A stretch of DNA of 49,733 nt from Ophioceras dolichostomum. Lineage: Eukaryota > Ascomycota > Sordariomycetes > Magnaporthales > Ophioceraceae. The stretch covers positions 7,281 through 57,013 of the forward strand of contig PYST01000257.1 in assembly GCA_003049485.1 (NCBI GenBank), given 5' to 3'. The stretch's first letter is position 1. Each line of letters begins with the position of its first letter. The position numbers and the translations under genes are program-made. The notes beneath the pieces were generated by a model, which saw only the letters and a list, made by a program, of their open reading frames with translations, ran no database searches and had not been told where the DNA came from. Below are positions 31,880-41,994 of this stretch, piece by piece.

Positions 31880-33904
31880 CTATGACGAGCCGAAGGTAAG
31901 GGCCTCAAGCTGCTGGGCAAGGACCTCCATCCTGGCGGTGTAACGCTCTAGCCTCAGCATCGAGGCCGTCTCAGCAGCCTGAGCATCAGCAGCGTCGACG
32001 AGCTCGAAGCGCGCCAGGGCCTTCTCGGTCTCGATGCCGCCGAAGATGCTTACTTCCTCATCTTCAGGCAAGACAGCGACGGCAGCGAAGGACTCGTCCT
32101 CAGAGGACGAAGACTGCTGCTCGTCATCATGGTACAGAGCGAACCTGGGGTCGCTCTCGAACTCCTCGTCGACGACAACGGGGATAGCAGGAGCCTCGAC
32201 CTTGGCAGTGGCCACCTCCTCCTTGACGGGGAGGGCGATGACGGGCGCCTCGCACACCTTCTCGTCATCCTCAGCAGCAGCGCCGAAGCTGCTCGCGCCG
32301 ACGAAGTTAGACTTCTTGCCGGATAGGGCGGCGGCGTCCAGGGCGGCGGGGGGCAGGACGATCTCGGGCGTCTCCAGCACGGCGTAGACCTGCGGCTGGA
32401 AGCTGCCGAATAGCGAGCTGCTGTCGCCGGCGTCGAGGGACAGCATGGAGAAGTCCATCGACTGCTCCGGGATCATGGCCATGCCGATCTGCTGATGGCG
32501 CTGGACGGCGGCGTAGGGGTTCACGTCCTTGGGGATGGCGCGGGGCTGCTGCTGCTGCTGCTCTGTTTGCTGCGGCTGCTGGGTGGGGGAGGGCTGCTGC
32601 TGCTGGGGGGTGGCCGGTGGGAGTTGGGCCGGGTTTGAGCTGAGGCGGTCAAGAAAGTCCGAGAAGGACGGCGACGAGAGCAGCATGCGGGTCAGGTCCT
32701 GCAGACGCTTGTTCTCGTCCAGCAGGGCGCGGTTCTGCATGCGCAGGTCGCCGTTCTCGGTGACCTTGTTGGCAATCTCGGACTCGAGTTGCGTGATATA
32801 CTCTGTAACAAGAACTGTTAGTATGTTGCTGATTGACCAGGTTCGAATGAACAATAACTGCTGGTGACTTAATTAAGCCTTACCCTTTCTCCTCGAGCGG
32901 AATGCGCGAGCGGAAACCTTGTTCCTCAACTGGCGACGCTCCTTGCTGCTGAGCTTCTTGCCCTCCTCGCTGGCAAGCAGGCGCTCGTCCTCATCCATGT
33001 CGTCCTCGTCCTTCCGGAGGCGAGGCAGCGACATGGTCGGGGCCTGGGCCTGGGTGTCGACGCCAGATGGCCTCGCCCGCATCGAGTTGAGAAGCTGAGT
33101 GATCTTCTGCTCGACGATCGGGTCGGAGGGTTGAGAAGACTTGGGGCGCTGCTGCTTAGCCTGCTGTTGCTGCTGCTGGCTCTGTTGTTGTTGCTGCTGT
33201 TGCTGTTGCCTCTGCTGCTGCTGGATGATCTGCTGCTGCTGCCTCTGCTGGGCCTGGGCCTTGGCGAGCGCGGCCTGCTGGTGCATGCCGGGCCATACCC
33301 TGCCGACGGTGCTGGATGTCGAGGAGACGACGGAGGGCGACGGCAGGCTCTGGGGCTCCTGGCCGCCAATGACGCTCGGGTTGACAGTCGAGTCGAAGAA
33401 GAAGCTGGTCTCGGCGGGCGAGTCGAAATCCATGTCCAAGTCGGCGGTCTGCTGCGACGGGCTGGTATTGAAGTCGAACATGTTGTCCGGGTTGCTCATG
33501 CCAAGGAACTCCTCGATGTTGAACGACGAGTAGCCGGTGATCTGGGCATTGTTCTCGTTGACGGCTAGGGTGGTGGCCAGTGCGCCGGGCACGATTCCGG
33601 TCTGCTGCTTGAAGCGGTCGTAGTCATGGCTCGGCCCGCTTAGGGGCTGGTTTGTCGACAGCAGTGAGATGGGGGTGGTCGCGGTCGGGGTTGGCCTCGA
33701 GAAGGAGGCCTTCGAGGTCGCAATGGGCGACAGCGAGGGCGACTGGTAGGACAGGGTGTTGCTGTCGAACTCGCCGAAGTTGATGAGCGAGTCGAGAGGG
33801 TCGATCATACCCGGCTGGGTCGTCGTGGCGCTGTTGTTCGACATCCCTCGCGACATCCTGACGTTGCCCAGCTCTTGCTGCTGCTCTTGTTTGATCCCGT
33901 TCAT
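31880..33904 (-). CDS. bZIP transcription factor
   Basis: Two exons: 33904-32884 and 32802-31880. The 81-bp intron (GTAAGG/TTACAG, phase 1) splits the bZIP between the basic region and the zipper. 647 aa. The basic region SSKERRQLRNKVSARAFRSR carries the N-x7-R DNA-contact signature (NKVSARAFR). The zipper follows as YITQLESEIANKVTENGDLR, QNRALLDENKRLQDLTRMLL, with regular hydrophobic heptad positions. The N-terminal half is Gln-rich (poly-Gln at about residues 215-260, a likely activation region) and contains IEEFLGMSNPDNMFDF. The C-terminal half has acidic patches. It binds DNA as a dimer in the nucleus. I recall this bZIP subgroup from other Pezizomycotina but cannot assign a named regulator. 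The unusually long gene-poor region upstream fits a regulatory gene. Confidence 0.9.
33130..33250. repeat. CTG/TTG-rich run (poly-Gln coding)
   Basis: Interrupted CTG/TTG triplets on the + strand encode long Gln runs broken by Ile, Arg and Ser in the bZIP protein. It is a probable length-variable transactivation segment. Confidence 0.7.
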
Positions 33905-36475
33905 CAGTGCTGCTGCTCTTGATGATGCGGATTGCTAGCGGTGGCGAGGTTCAGCCGTGGTCGCAAGCGATGATGAGTGCGTAGATCTGAGAATTGGGTA
34001 TTGGGTGGAATAGATGAGTGATGGATGATGTGAAGTATTCCGTATCGTGGCGACGTAATGTTATCGAGAGTACGAAGAGAGTGGTGAAAAGAGAAAGATT
34101 TGGCAGAAAGTAGTAGGAAGACAAGGCCAAAGGCCAGGCGGCCTGGGAGAATGGGGATTTTGTTGATATGGTGGTGCCTTGGAAAGTCTCAGTTCTCTGG
34201 TGGGAGGGATCGGGGCGGGTCAAAGTGGGCTTGGACCTTTGGACTGGTGCTTCCACTTGTCCTGGTTGGGCAAGACCTATGCAGGCTGACAAGGGGGCCG
34301 CCTCTTGGGGAGGGGAGGGACGCGTAAGCTTCTGCGAGGGTCACCCAATTGCCCAATTTGAAGCTGGTTGGTACCAGCGACAACCAGCGACAGCCAGCGA
34401 CAAAGCCGAGCCAATCAAGGGCCGCCCCTGCTTCGCTGTGCGGGTCCTTCTTGGATTCTTGGATGTCTCTCTCACACAGGCTATGCGCTTCCCCAGTACC
34501 ACTGTGCAGTACAGTACTTCGGCCTAGCTGTGAAACGGCTAATTGCGAGAGGTACCGCTGGTGCCGTTTGGAGGGAGAAATCCTGGCGCCCTAGCTGTTC
34601 CTAGGCTGGTTGCTTCGGGTCTTTCGATTGGCGCGAGCGCGAGCAGAAGAATGCTTTGCTGCCAGTAAAACCCGTAAAACCGCAGTAAATGCGAGCCAGC
34701 GCCTGAGGATGACGACGCCGACTTCCTCTTTGGGCTCCGAGATGAAGCCTCTCGAGCGGTTCCGACTGTTCTGAGGGCTCTGAGCGGGAGTGATGATGAC
34801 AGCTGTTCACGCTTCCTACTCGGTGCTGTCGTCGTCTGTACTCTCTTTTCCTACACAAGTTGGCCTGTTAGCTTGTGAACGCGGTGGGCAAATGCGCCGA
34901 CTGACCCCTCGCTTGCGACGATGGACACGATTTTGTGTACGACGACTCTTTTCCTTTTTGTTCTTTCTTGTGTTCTTTCTGATAACACCTTGTGTCTCGT
35001 CTGGGTGTCTGGTGGTGTCTGGACAGCCTGGTCTACCGACTCTTCCAACTACAACGTACCTCGTTGCTTTTCTTTTTTTGACTCGTGGTAGGCTGGAAGC
35101 GGGCTCTTGAGATTGCAAGGGTACGTATTCCAGTATGCGCTCCTTTGGGTGCGAGTGCGACGGCCTCTGGAGCGGATGCTAGGGAAGAGGGGTGTGAAGG
35201 AATGGTCACGGCGCCGGGCTGTGCAAGTCGTGATATGTGGTACGGCAGATTAGCGCAGCACCAGACTGGCTCCTGCTCACTGTTATTTCGTAGTGGTCGG
35301 TGATAGTGGACAGCAAATGGGGATGAGACACCGTAGCTTGACAACCCAGCCCAGTGAGCGTCGTTGTCCTTTATTATCAATCAGAGATGCACCCTTTTCT
35401 CCCATCCTGGCAGTGGGCAATAGTAATCACTCCCATGCTTCCGCTATTATAGGTTCGAAAGGAGACATCTCGACTCTTCAAGGGAAATCACCCTTGGTCT
35501 TGATCCGGCCGTCGAGCCCAATTCGATGGCTTCATCAATGGCAGTGGGGACGAATGTTTGTTTGGTTCATGCGCTCGCTCGCTGATGGTCGCAGCAGTAC
35601 GTACCGCCCAATAGTCTTCACCTGGCACTATCTCCGCACTCCGCACTCCGCTCTCTCAATGAGCTTTCTCGTGTTGAAACAGTAGGGTACTAGGTCCCTT
35701 GACCATCAACTCATCATTGGTACAATATCGACCGCGATCTGTTCAGTGTCGGCCGCAACTGCAAACTGTCAACTGTTTGTTTATGCACAGCCTCACCATC
35801 CCCGAGTTTATCGTATTATGGTCAGCTGCTGTAAGTCTATAGGGACCGACCGACAAGCCGTATCCTCCAATCCCGCCCAACGGTCGGATTGATTACCTAC
35901 CAAGGTACCTGCCTAGGTAAGTAGGCGGCACTGATCTGGGCAACCTGGACTCCTTTTTTCCTCCGAGAAGCCGCATGCATACTGTTGAAGAGAGAGCTCA
36001 GCTACAAGTAGTGTAGATTCGGTCCCGTCCACCAACATGCTTGCTTGCTTGTCTGTGCCTCTCCTCACTCTCTCTCAAGTGGTGATTCCAACCGGCATGA
36101 CCGTTGTCGGTGGGTCGGTGTTTTATCTGCTCCGTGCCCGCAGTAATACCGCCACGGAATTCCCCCTCCACACTCCCACGTCCCGAACTCCGTGAGCCCG
36201 TGTGGCTTGCTTTCAGCTGTCTGCATTCTGAACCTTTTTCTTCCGCCACTTGAGGTGTCAAAAGCCTTGTTGCTAGGCCCTGCTCCCTGCTCCATTCTGC
36301 TCACTCATCATGCCTTGTGGCCGAAGACGGGACGGTGAGGTTCAGGAGCCACCACACGGGTCCTCCAAGAGGTGGTGGTTCGCCGACGCTCACAGGTTCA
36401 CAGCTCCTCACCGGCCTCTTCTGGCGGCGCTCGGTTTTCACACAGGAGAAAATGCCTGCCAGCCAAGCCGGGGGG
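33905..36475. other. Gene-free upstream region of the bZIP gene
   Basis: No convincing gene in about 2.6 kb. On the bZIP strand, no ATG occurs in the first 200 bp upstream of its start, so I see no short uORFs there. The interval holds tandem CCAGCGACA units (34375-34400: ACCAGCGACAACCAGCGACAGCCAGCGACA, 10-bp period) and a TACCTAGGTA-like cluster at 35894-35925. Confidence 0.4.
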
Positions 36476-36515
36476 NNNNNNNNNNNNNNNNNNNNNNNNN
36501 NNNNNNNNNNNNNNN
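36476..36515. other. Assembly gap (40 N) flanked by G homopolymers
   Basis: Forty unresolved bases between a run of 6 G (36470-36475) and a run of 14 G (36516-36529). Sequencing evidently failed in a poly-G tract; the true length is unknown. Confidence 0.98.
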
Positions 36516-36529
36516 GGGGGGGGGGGGGG

Positions 36530-39500
36530 CATTGGCAAACTCCTGAGGGTTGAGCACATTAGCGTGTGAGAGCTCCGCCTGAGGTCCAGCTGGTGTCGGC
36601 AGTTCAGAAGACGTCACTCGCCCGACAGCCACCAAGCTCCTGCACCAAGCTGCACCAAGCTTTCTCAATAGTTTTAGTGCGAGCCGAAGGAAAGCCCTCC
36701 TGTGGCACCGATGCGGGTGCATGTCTCTCGTCCTGGCCCGACGCTCCTCCCAACCTGAGCCCTGGGAGGTCGCCACAGTCCACACCGACATGCCGACTTG
36801 CGGACCTCGACCCGTTTTGCTCTTGTAAAATCGAAGGAATCCAGGCGCGACGCTTCTCCACGAAACATGGACTGCAAAACATGGTCCGATCCCCCTTTTT
36901 GCATGTGTCCACATCTCGACAGCTGTCTTTCTCCCCGCCAGCCCGACCTGACGGGGGCTCACAATCATGCCTGGCCGACGATGCTGAATAGTAAAGACAC
37001 CTGTCTCGCGCGTCTCGGTCAAGGGGGCTATAGCTGAACTGCTGGGCCGCCGTAAGGTACGCACCATGACCAGGAGCCACCACCATGCGGTCTGAACGCA
37101 CCTTTCGGCGCCAGATTCATGCGTACCTGTATGTAGTTACTCAAATGGAAAACCTCTTCGCCATAAGTGATGAGATAGGCATACGACTGCCGCTTTTGGG
37201 GGGCTGCTCTCCTCACAGGCTCTCCAATTCCATCTTCCATCCAGCCTCCCAGAAGCAGGCATGGCTTGGAATGCCCCCCGGTCACAGCCTGCGGCACATC
37301 CCGTCGTTGGCGAGCGTTCCTCTCGCACCAGACCACTTTCGAACACTCTCCTTTTCGCAAACAAAAGCAAAGCCCCCCCTTGATACCTACATAATACAAT
37401 ACGGGCTGGGGTGGGGTTTCTTTTCCCTGGCATACGGCTTGTGGGAGTCGGAGGCCGCCCGCAGATTTGAAACTGACTCAACTCACTGGTGGAGGTGGAG
37501 CCCGCACTCCAGCAAATCGACCCAGCGGCAGCAGCTGCCTCTATTTTTGTTCACAGCCCCCCCGCGGACCACATTCTCAATGGGGAATAGGCTGTGCAGG
37601 GAGGATGTTTCCAGAACACTTCTTCGCGGCAGCTCATCTGACCAGTCACGTGAATATGTCGAGCGGCTTTCATTCCGCGGAGACCTTTTCTGCGACCGTC
37701 ATTCCGCGATCTGCGATCAGCATGTGGCGGTGCCAAGCTGCTTGCGTCCAGCGTTTGCATCACGGCTGTGGCAGTGCACTTCGAAGATTCCAAGCTGGAG
37801 GATTTCAGGTCGTCAGAATCGGCCGTGGCGAGACCGGCTCCAGGGTAGGCCACAGGCGTATTTTGCGTACTTCACAGAGGAAGCCACACTTGGTATCAGC
37901 CAATCTTCTCATCTCTTGAAGCTAAAATATCACGGAATTTCGAGATGCAGATCGAATATCTGGCCCGAATATCGCGGCTGCCTGGCTGCGATGAATAGGG
38001 GCTGGCGCCCCAATGCCATACGTCAGGTACGTAGCCCATCAACTCCGATCTCCACATCTCAGCATCAGCATCGGGGATGTGGCTGGTGGACAGCCGGATC
38101 CGGCCCCGACCCCGGCCCCCTTGTAATTGGCGGGGTCAGAGCGGTGAGCGGGAGGATCAGACCGGCTTAGCTCACACCCAGCAGAGCCGGCCGCGGCATG
38201 GGGGCTTGTGGGGACGGGAGTTGGGTGAAGGGTGTCGACGGCAATGGACAGATCAGTATCATCCTCGTCTGAAATGTGTGGACGATCTGCCATCTGGTCC
38301 TCCTCTCAACATCGTAGCCGTTCTTACCATCCTGGAAAACATGCCGGGTTCAGCAGTTCTAGAAGATAAAAAGGCTCCTCTACCTCGTCCTAGGACCTCT
38401 TTTCGTATGCAGAACCGAGCGCGCTTAAAAACATCAAATAGGAACTTTGATTAGAAATAATTGCGGTCCTCTAGTGGTTTAGACCCCCAAGAGAAGGATA
38501 TAAAGACGTAGTACCACTCGATCGCCATCCCCTCTCCCTTTTTTCCTTACCGGAAGACATTTGGCGGACTGGATGTCTGGCCCTGTCCCTCAGAAGAGTC
38601 TGCCGTCGTGGGATAAAAGCACTGAGGTGGCGACCGCGTTTGATGCTGACAGCTGAGACTGATGAGTCGGTTGCGTCTTTGGCTAGGCTCTAGCGGGTGG
38701 GCATGTCCCGAAAAAAGAAGCAGCTCCGTTATCGATAGGCTAACAGCTACGCTTGTAGTTCCCTTGATGAGAGAGGGCAGTGACACCCACAGAGGGCTTG
38801 AAGAAGCATATGGGCGCATTCGCCCCACCCGATATACACTTCTCTTTCGACGGGGAGGATCTCAAAGTCGGCCAGAACAGAGCTGAAGGGCGGACTACGT
38901 TCGTCGAGAGTATGGCACATCCCGTGGCGATGTCTACCAAGGAACCAAGAGGGATCACATGAGAGCCCCGAGTGGAGAATGGAGTTCGCTTGGTAAAAAA
39001 TGGCTCAAGCGATGTGCTGCTTCCAGGCGATACCACCTACTGCAAGATGGGCCGGAGGCGTACAGGAAGTTCAAGTACAACCTCTCTTCCCCAAGAACCC
39101 CGGACAGAAGAGGAACGATAATTCAAGCAGCACTTGGGCACAATCACAAAGGATGTCCACCATCAGGGAGGCAGGCACGACAGACCCCTTGCCTCCCTCA
39201 CCCCCCTCCCCCACCTCAGAGAGGTAGGTAGGCCAAGGGGACGACTTTTGGCATAATGGCTACGCGATACCTCTCACGAGGGGTTATTGTATAGGGTCCT
39301 AGAGCGAGATTTTAACCAACAGCGATGCTGGCGTCATGCCCGAATCCTAACTCGACTCGCGCCTCCGTCCCCGTAACAGTCTCACCACATTTCCTTGTTA
39401 ATCCTAGATATTTCACGCCGTCCGTCTAAACTACGGCAGGGCGCTGCGGAGTAGCTGCTGAGAATAGTCTATCAGCGGGAGGAAATGTTTCGATTCTGTT

Positions 39501-40206
39501 CGCTCAGGCCATGCAATCAGGGTTAGTTAAAGCCATCACCTCCGGCACAAGGGTGAGAGACGTAGATCGTAGGGGTAGGCGTGGGACATCAGCCAGGCAA
39601 GAGAAACATATCACTCGACGATGTGAACAAGACGAAGGAGAAACATATAGACACCATACCACTTCCACTCCCTTAACCCCTTATCCCCATGTCTACCAAC
39701 GCCATGCCATGCCCGCTGTAACGCCACGCTCCCACTAGAAATTCATCCATATATACACCCTCCCAAAACCTGCAGCCTTATTAATACAACCTCTCTCCTC
39801 CCTCTCCCTCTTCCCATATCGTACAAATATTGCAAAGAGCTCCCATCCCATTGGCCCATAGACGAATGCCTGCTGACAACATGGTAAAGCGCTTTTTTCC
39901 TCACTAGGTAGTCAGCGAATCTGATACGTCACGTTCATGCCTCCATGGCGGGCGACTCGGAGTGCAGGGGTAGATCTAGGGATCGGGGGAAGGGGAGAAG
40001 CCGGGAGGAGCTATGTGATGGGTTGAGGTGCCTAGGTAGGTACCTAGGTAGTAGGTGGGTAAGGTAAGGTAAGGTAGGTAGACGAGGTACTTATCAATAG
40101 AGGGGGTGCAAGTGTTCTCCTCATATCGTCACCACCTACATTATACAAGCCTCCACCATCCAACCACCATCCAGCCGGTCAGCCAGCCAAGCCAAACCAG
40201 CCATCA
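36530..40206. other. Gene-poor stretch
   Basis: About 3.7 kb with no recognisable gene. The longest open frame is 37085-38170 (+, 361 codons). Its translation is rich in Arg, Ser, Trp and His, has no domain character and no splice context, so I treat it as chance. Short repeats: GGTACCTAGGTAG clusters at 40031-40090 with GGTAA units repeated four times, and (TAGGTAGG) at 39220. It may be regulatory DNA of the bZIP gene or decayed mobile DNA. Confidence 0.4.
40028..40090. repeat. TACCTAGGTA / GGTA repeat cluster
   Basis: A compact array: CCTAGGTAGG, TACCTAGGTA, GTAGGTGGGTAAGG, then GGTAAGGTAAGG and GGTAGG. Two palindrome units overlap and run into a 5-bp GGTAA tandem repeat. A further copy is at 40397-40406 inside the proposed intron of the Cys-rich gene. 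Confidence 0.65.
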
Positions 40207-41250
40207 TCACGACTTCTCGGCGGAAGCCGAGGCGGCGGCAGCATTTGCCATCTTGGCCGCTAGCCTCTTGCTCCGGCGTGGTCGTGGTCGTGGTCGTGGT
40301 CGCATCTGCCGTCTGGTATGAGAGAGTGATCCAACAAGAGACAAAGAGAATCAGTATTAAAAAAAAAAGAAAGAAAGAGAGCAAGTTCACAATGGATACC
40401 TAGGTAGGTACCTAGACGAACGGTTGTGAGGTGCCGGTTGGTTCCTTTGATGAGGGACTTGTAGGTGGGTGGGGTGGGAGGAAAGGCAGGACAGGCATAC
40501 AGGGCAAACAGCACGAAAAGGTATGGAACGTAGGATCGGGGGAAGGTGAGGAGCTTTGTCTAAGGTCCTTGTCTTGTTCTTTTTTCTTTCTTTCCAATTT
40601 TCTCTTCTTTCCCTCTTGTTTTCTTGCTCTCTTTTTCTTTTTTCTCTTTCTTTAATTTTTTTTTTCCTTCGCCTCTTCAATCATCGTTGTTTCCGCCGAC
40701 ACGGCAACGACGACGTCCGGAGATGCGATGAAAGATGCCACGAGGACGATGGGGATGGCGATGGTGGTTCGGGGGGAAGATATGACGACGAGGACGAGTA
40801 CGGGGACGATACCGCTGGCCCGGCGCATACGCGCACGAGCCCGCCGCTGACGGCGCTGAAGACATACCTCGCATCACCCATGGCGACCTCGTAGGCCATG
40901 GCCTTGTACGCCTCGCTGTTGACGTCCATCATCATCCGGGAGAAGGAGGAGGAGGAGGGGGAGGAGGAGTAGGAGGAGCCGCTGCTGCCGCCGCTCCCGC
41001 TGCTACAGCTGACGCTCTCGCGGTTGAGGCTTTTGGGGCACCGGTCGCAGGGGCAGATCGTGTCCTTGACCGACACGCAGGGGCACACGCGGATGGTGTC
41101 CCCTCCGCTGTTCCGGAGGAGGGACGGCTTGGCGTGGCAGTCGGCGCAGACGGCGGAGGTGACGCTGCCGGTGTTCTTATTCCTGAAGTGGAACTCGCCC
41201 ACGGGCTTTATCTTGTGGCACCGGTCGCAGCGGTAGCCGACATTCGTCAT
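40207..41250 (-). CDS. Small Cys-rich protein with Stc1-like zinc-binding N-terminus
   Basis: Proposed exons 41250-40868 and 40312-40207. The donor is GTATGT after GGTGATGCGAG and the acceptor CATACCAG, both phase 2, giving about 162 aa. Residues 6-40 read YRCDRCHKIKPVGEFHFRNK...VCADCHA: a C-x2-C...C-x2-C pair with the K-P-x2-x-F element of Stc1-type zinc modules, which link RNAi to heterochromatin in fission yeast. A second Cys cluster (VCPCVSVKDTICPCDRC) follows, then a Ser/Gly run and a helix (MDVNSEAYKAMAYEVAMGDA). Exon 2 gives a basic tail with Arg-Pro repeats encoded by a GGTCGT tandem repeat (40277-40303), then KRLAAKMANAAAASASAEKS. The 555-bp intron is long and T-rich, so an intermediate exon is possible. 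Stc1 similarity is limited to the Cys pattern; function unknown. Confidence 0.55.
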
Positions 41251-41994
41251 GGTTGATAGTAGAGGGGAAAGGGAGGAAGGCGGGGAAATGATTGGGAGGT
41301 GATCTCTGAGATACGGTTTGGGTCGTTCGTTCGGTCGATCGATCGGGTCCGTAGACGACTGCTGTTGCTTGTCCCGAGTCTCGAATTGTGCGTTCGATGA
41401 CAGTCGAGAGCGCTGGTATCGCTGTGATGGTCGGGTTGTTTGTTATTGAGAACCTGCCTGGATGAGCTTCGAGTCGCGAAACGGTACGGGGACGCGAGGT
41501 AGAGGAAAGAAGCTATCACTAGGGGAGGAGACGCGATATTTTGATGAAACTTCGACAGACGAGGGACGGGTAGGACGGAAGAAGATAATTCACCAGTATT
41601 TGTATTGCTGGTCGGTGACAGAGGGACCATAGGAACAACCTCCTTTAACCTGGAACCGCCTGCTCCTTTGTTTACTTCACTGCACACAATGAATGGACCA
41701 GATCGAACAAACAGGAATCATTGTTGGGGGGAATCAAAGGGCACCTTCGACGATTAGGGAAAAGCCATCGGCCATTGTTTTGATTTTTTCATTGAGCCTG
41801 GCGATGGCATTGCGGTCCTTCCATCTTCCAGTGTTCTGCATCCCAAACTGCAAACGACAACAACGACCCTTGAGAAGATCCTACTGAAGACTCTTCACCA
41901 ATGAAGCATAGAGAAAAATGAGCCAATAGGTTTGAGGGTTTGAGATAGACAGATCAAGAGCAAAAGGAGTCGGGAGGGCTTTTCTTGTTCTTTC
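41251..41994. promoter_or_regulatory. Intergenic region upstream of the Cys-rich gene
   Basis: 744 bp between the SDA1 stop and the Cys-rich gene start, same strand. It contains GGTCGATCGATCGGG at 41334-41348. No further gene seen. Confidence 0.35.

Noticed and set aside
33951..34292. 113-codon ORF in the bZIP leader as a possible uORF
   Set aside because: It lacks an ATG start and has no conserved-looking sequence; the near leader on that strand contains no ATG.
37085..38170. 361-codon ORF in the gene-poor stretch
   Set aside because: Biased, domain-free composition (Arg, Ser, Trp, His), no plausible splice neighbours, no hydrophobic core or repeats. Long enough to re-examine with RNA-seq, but not supported from sequence.
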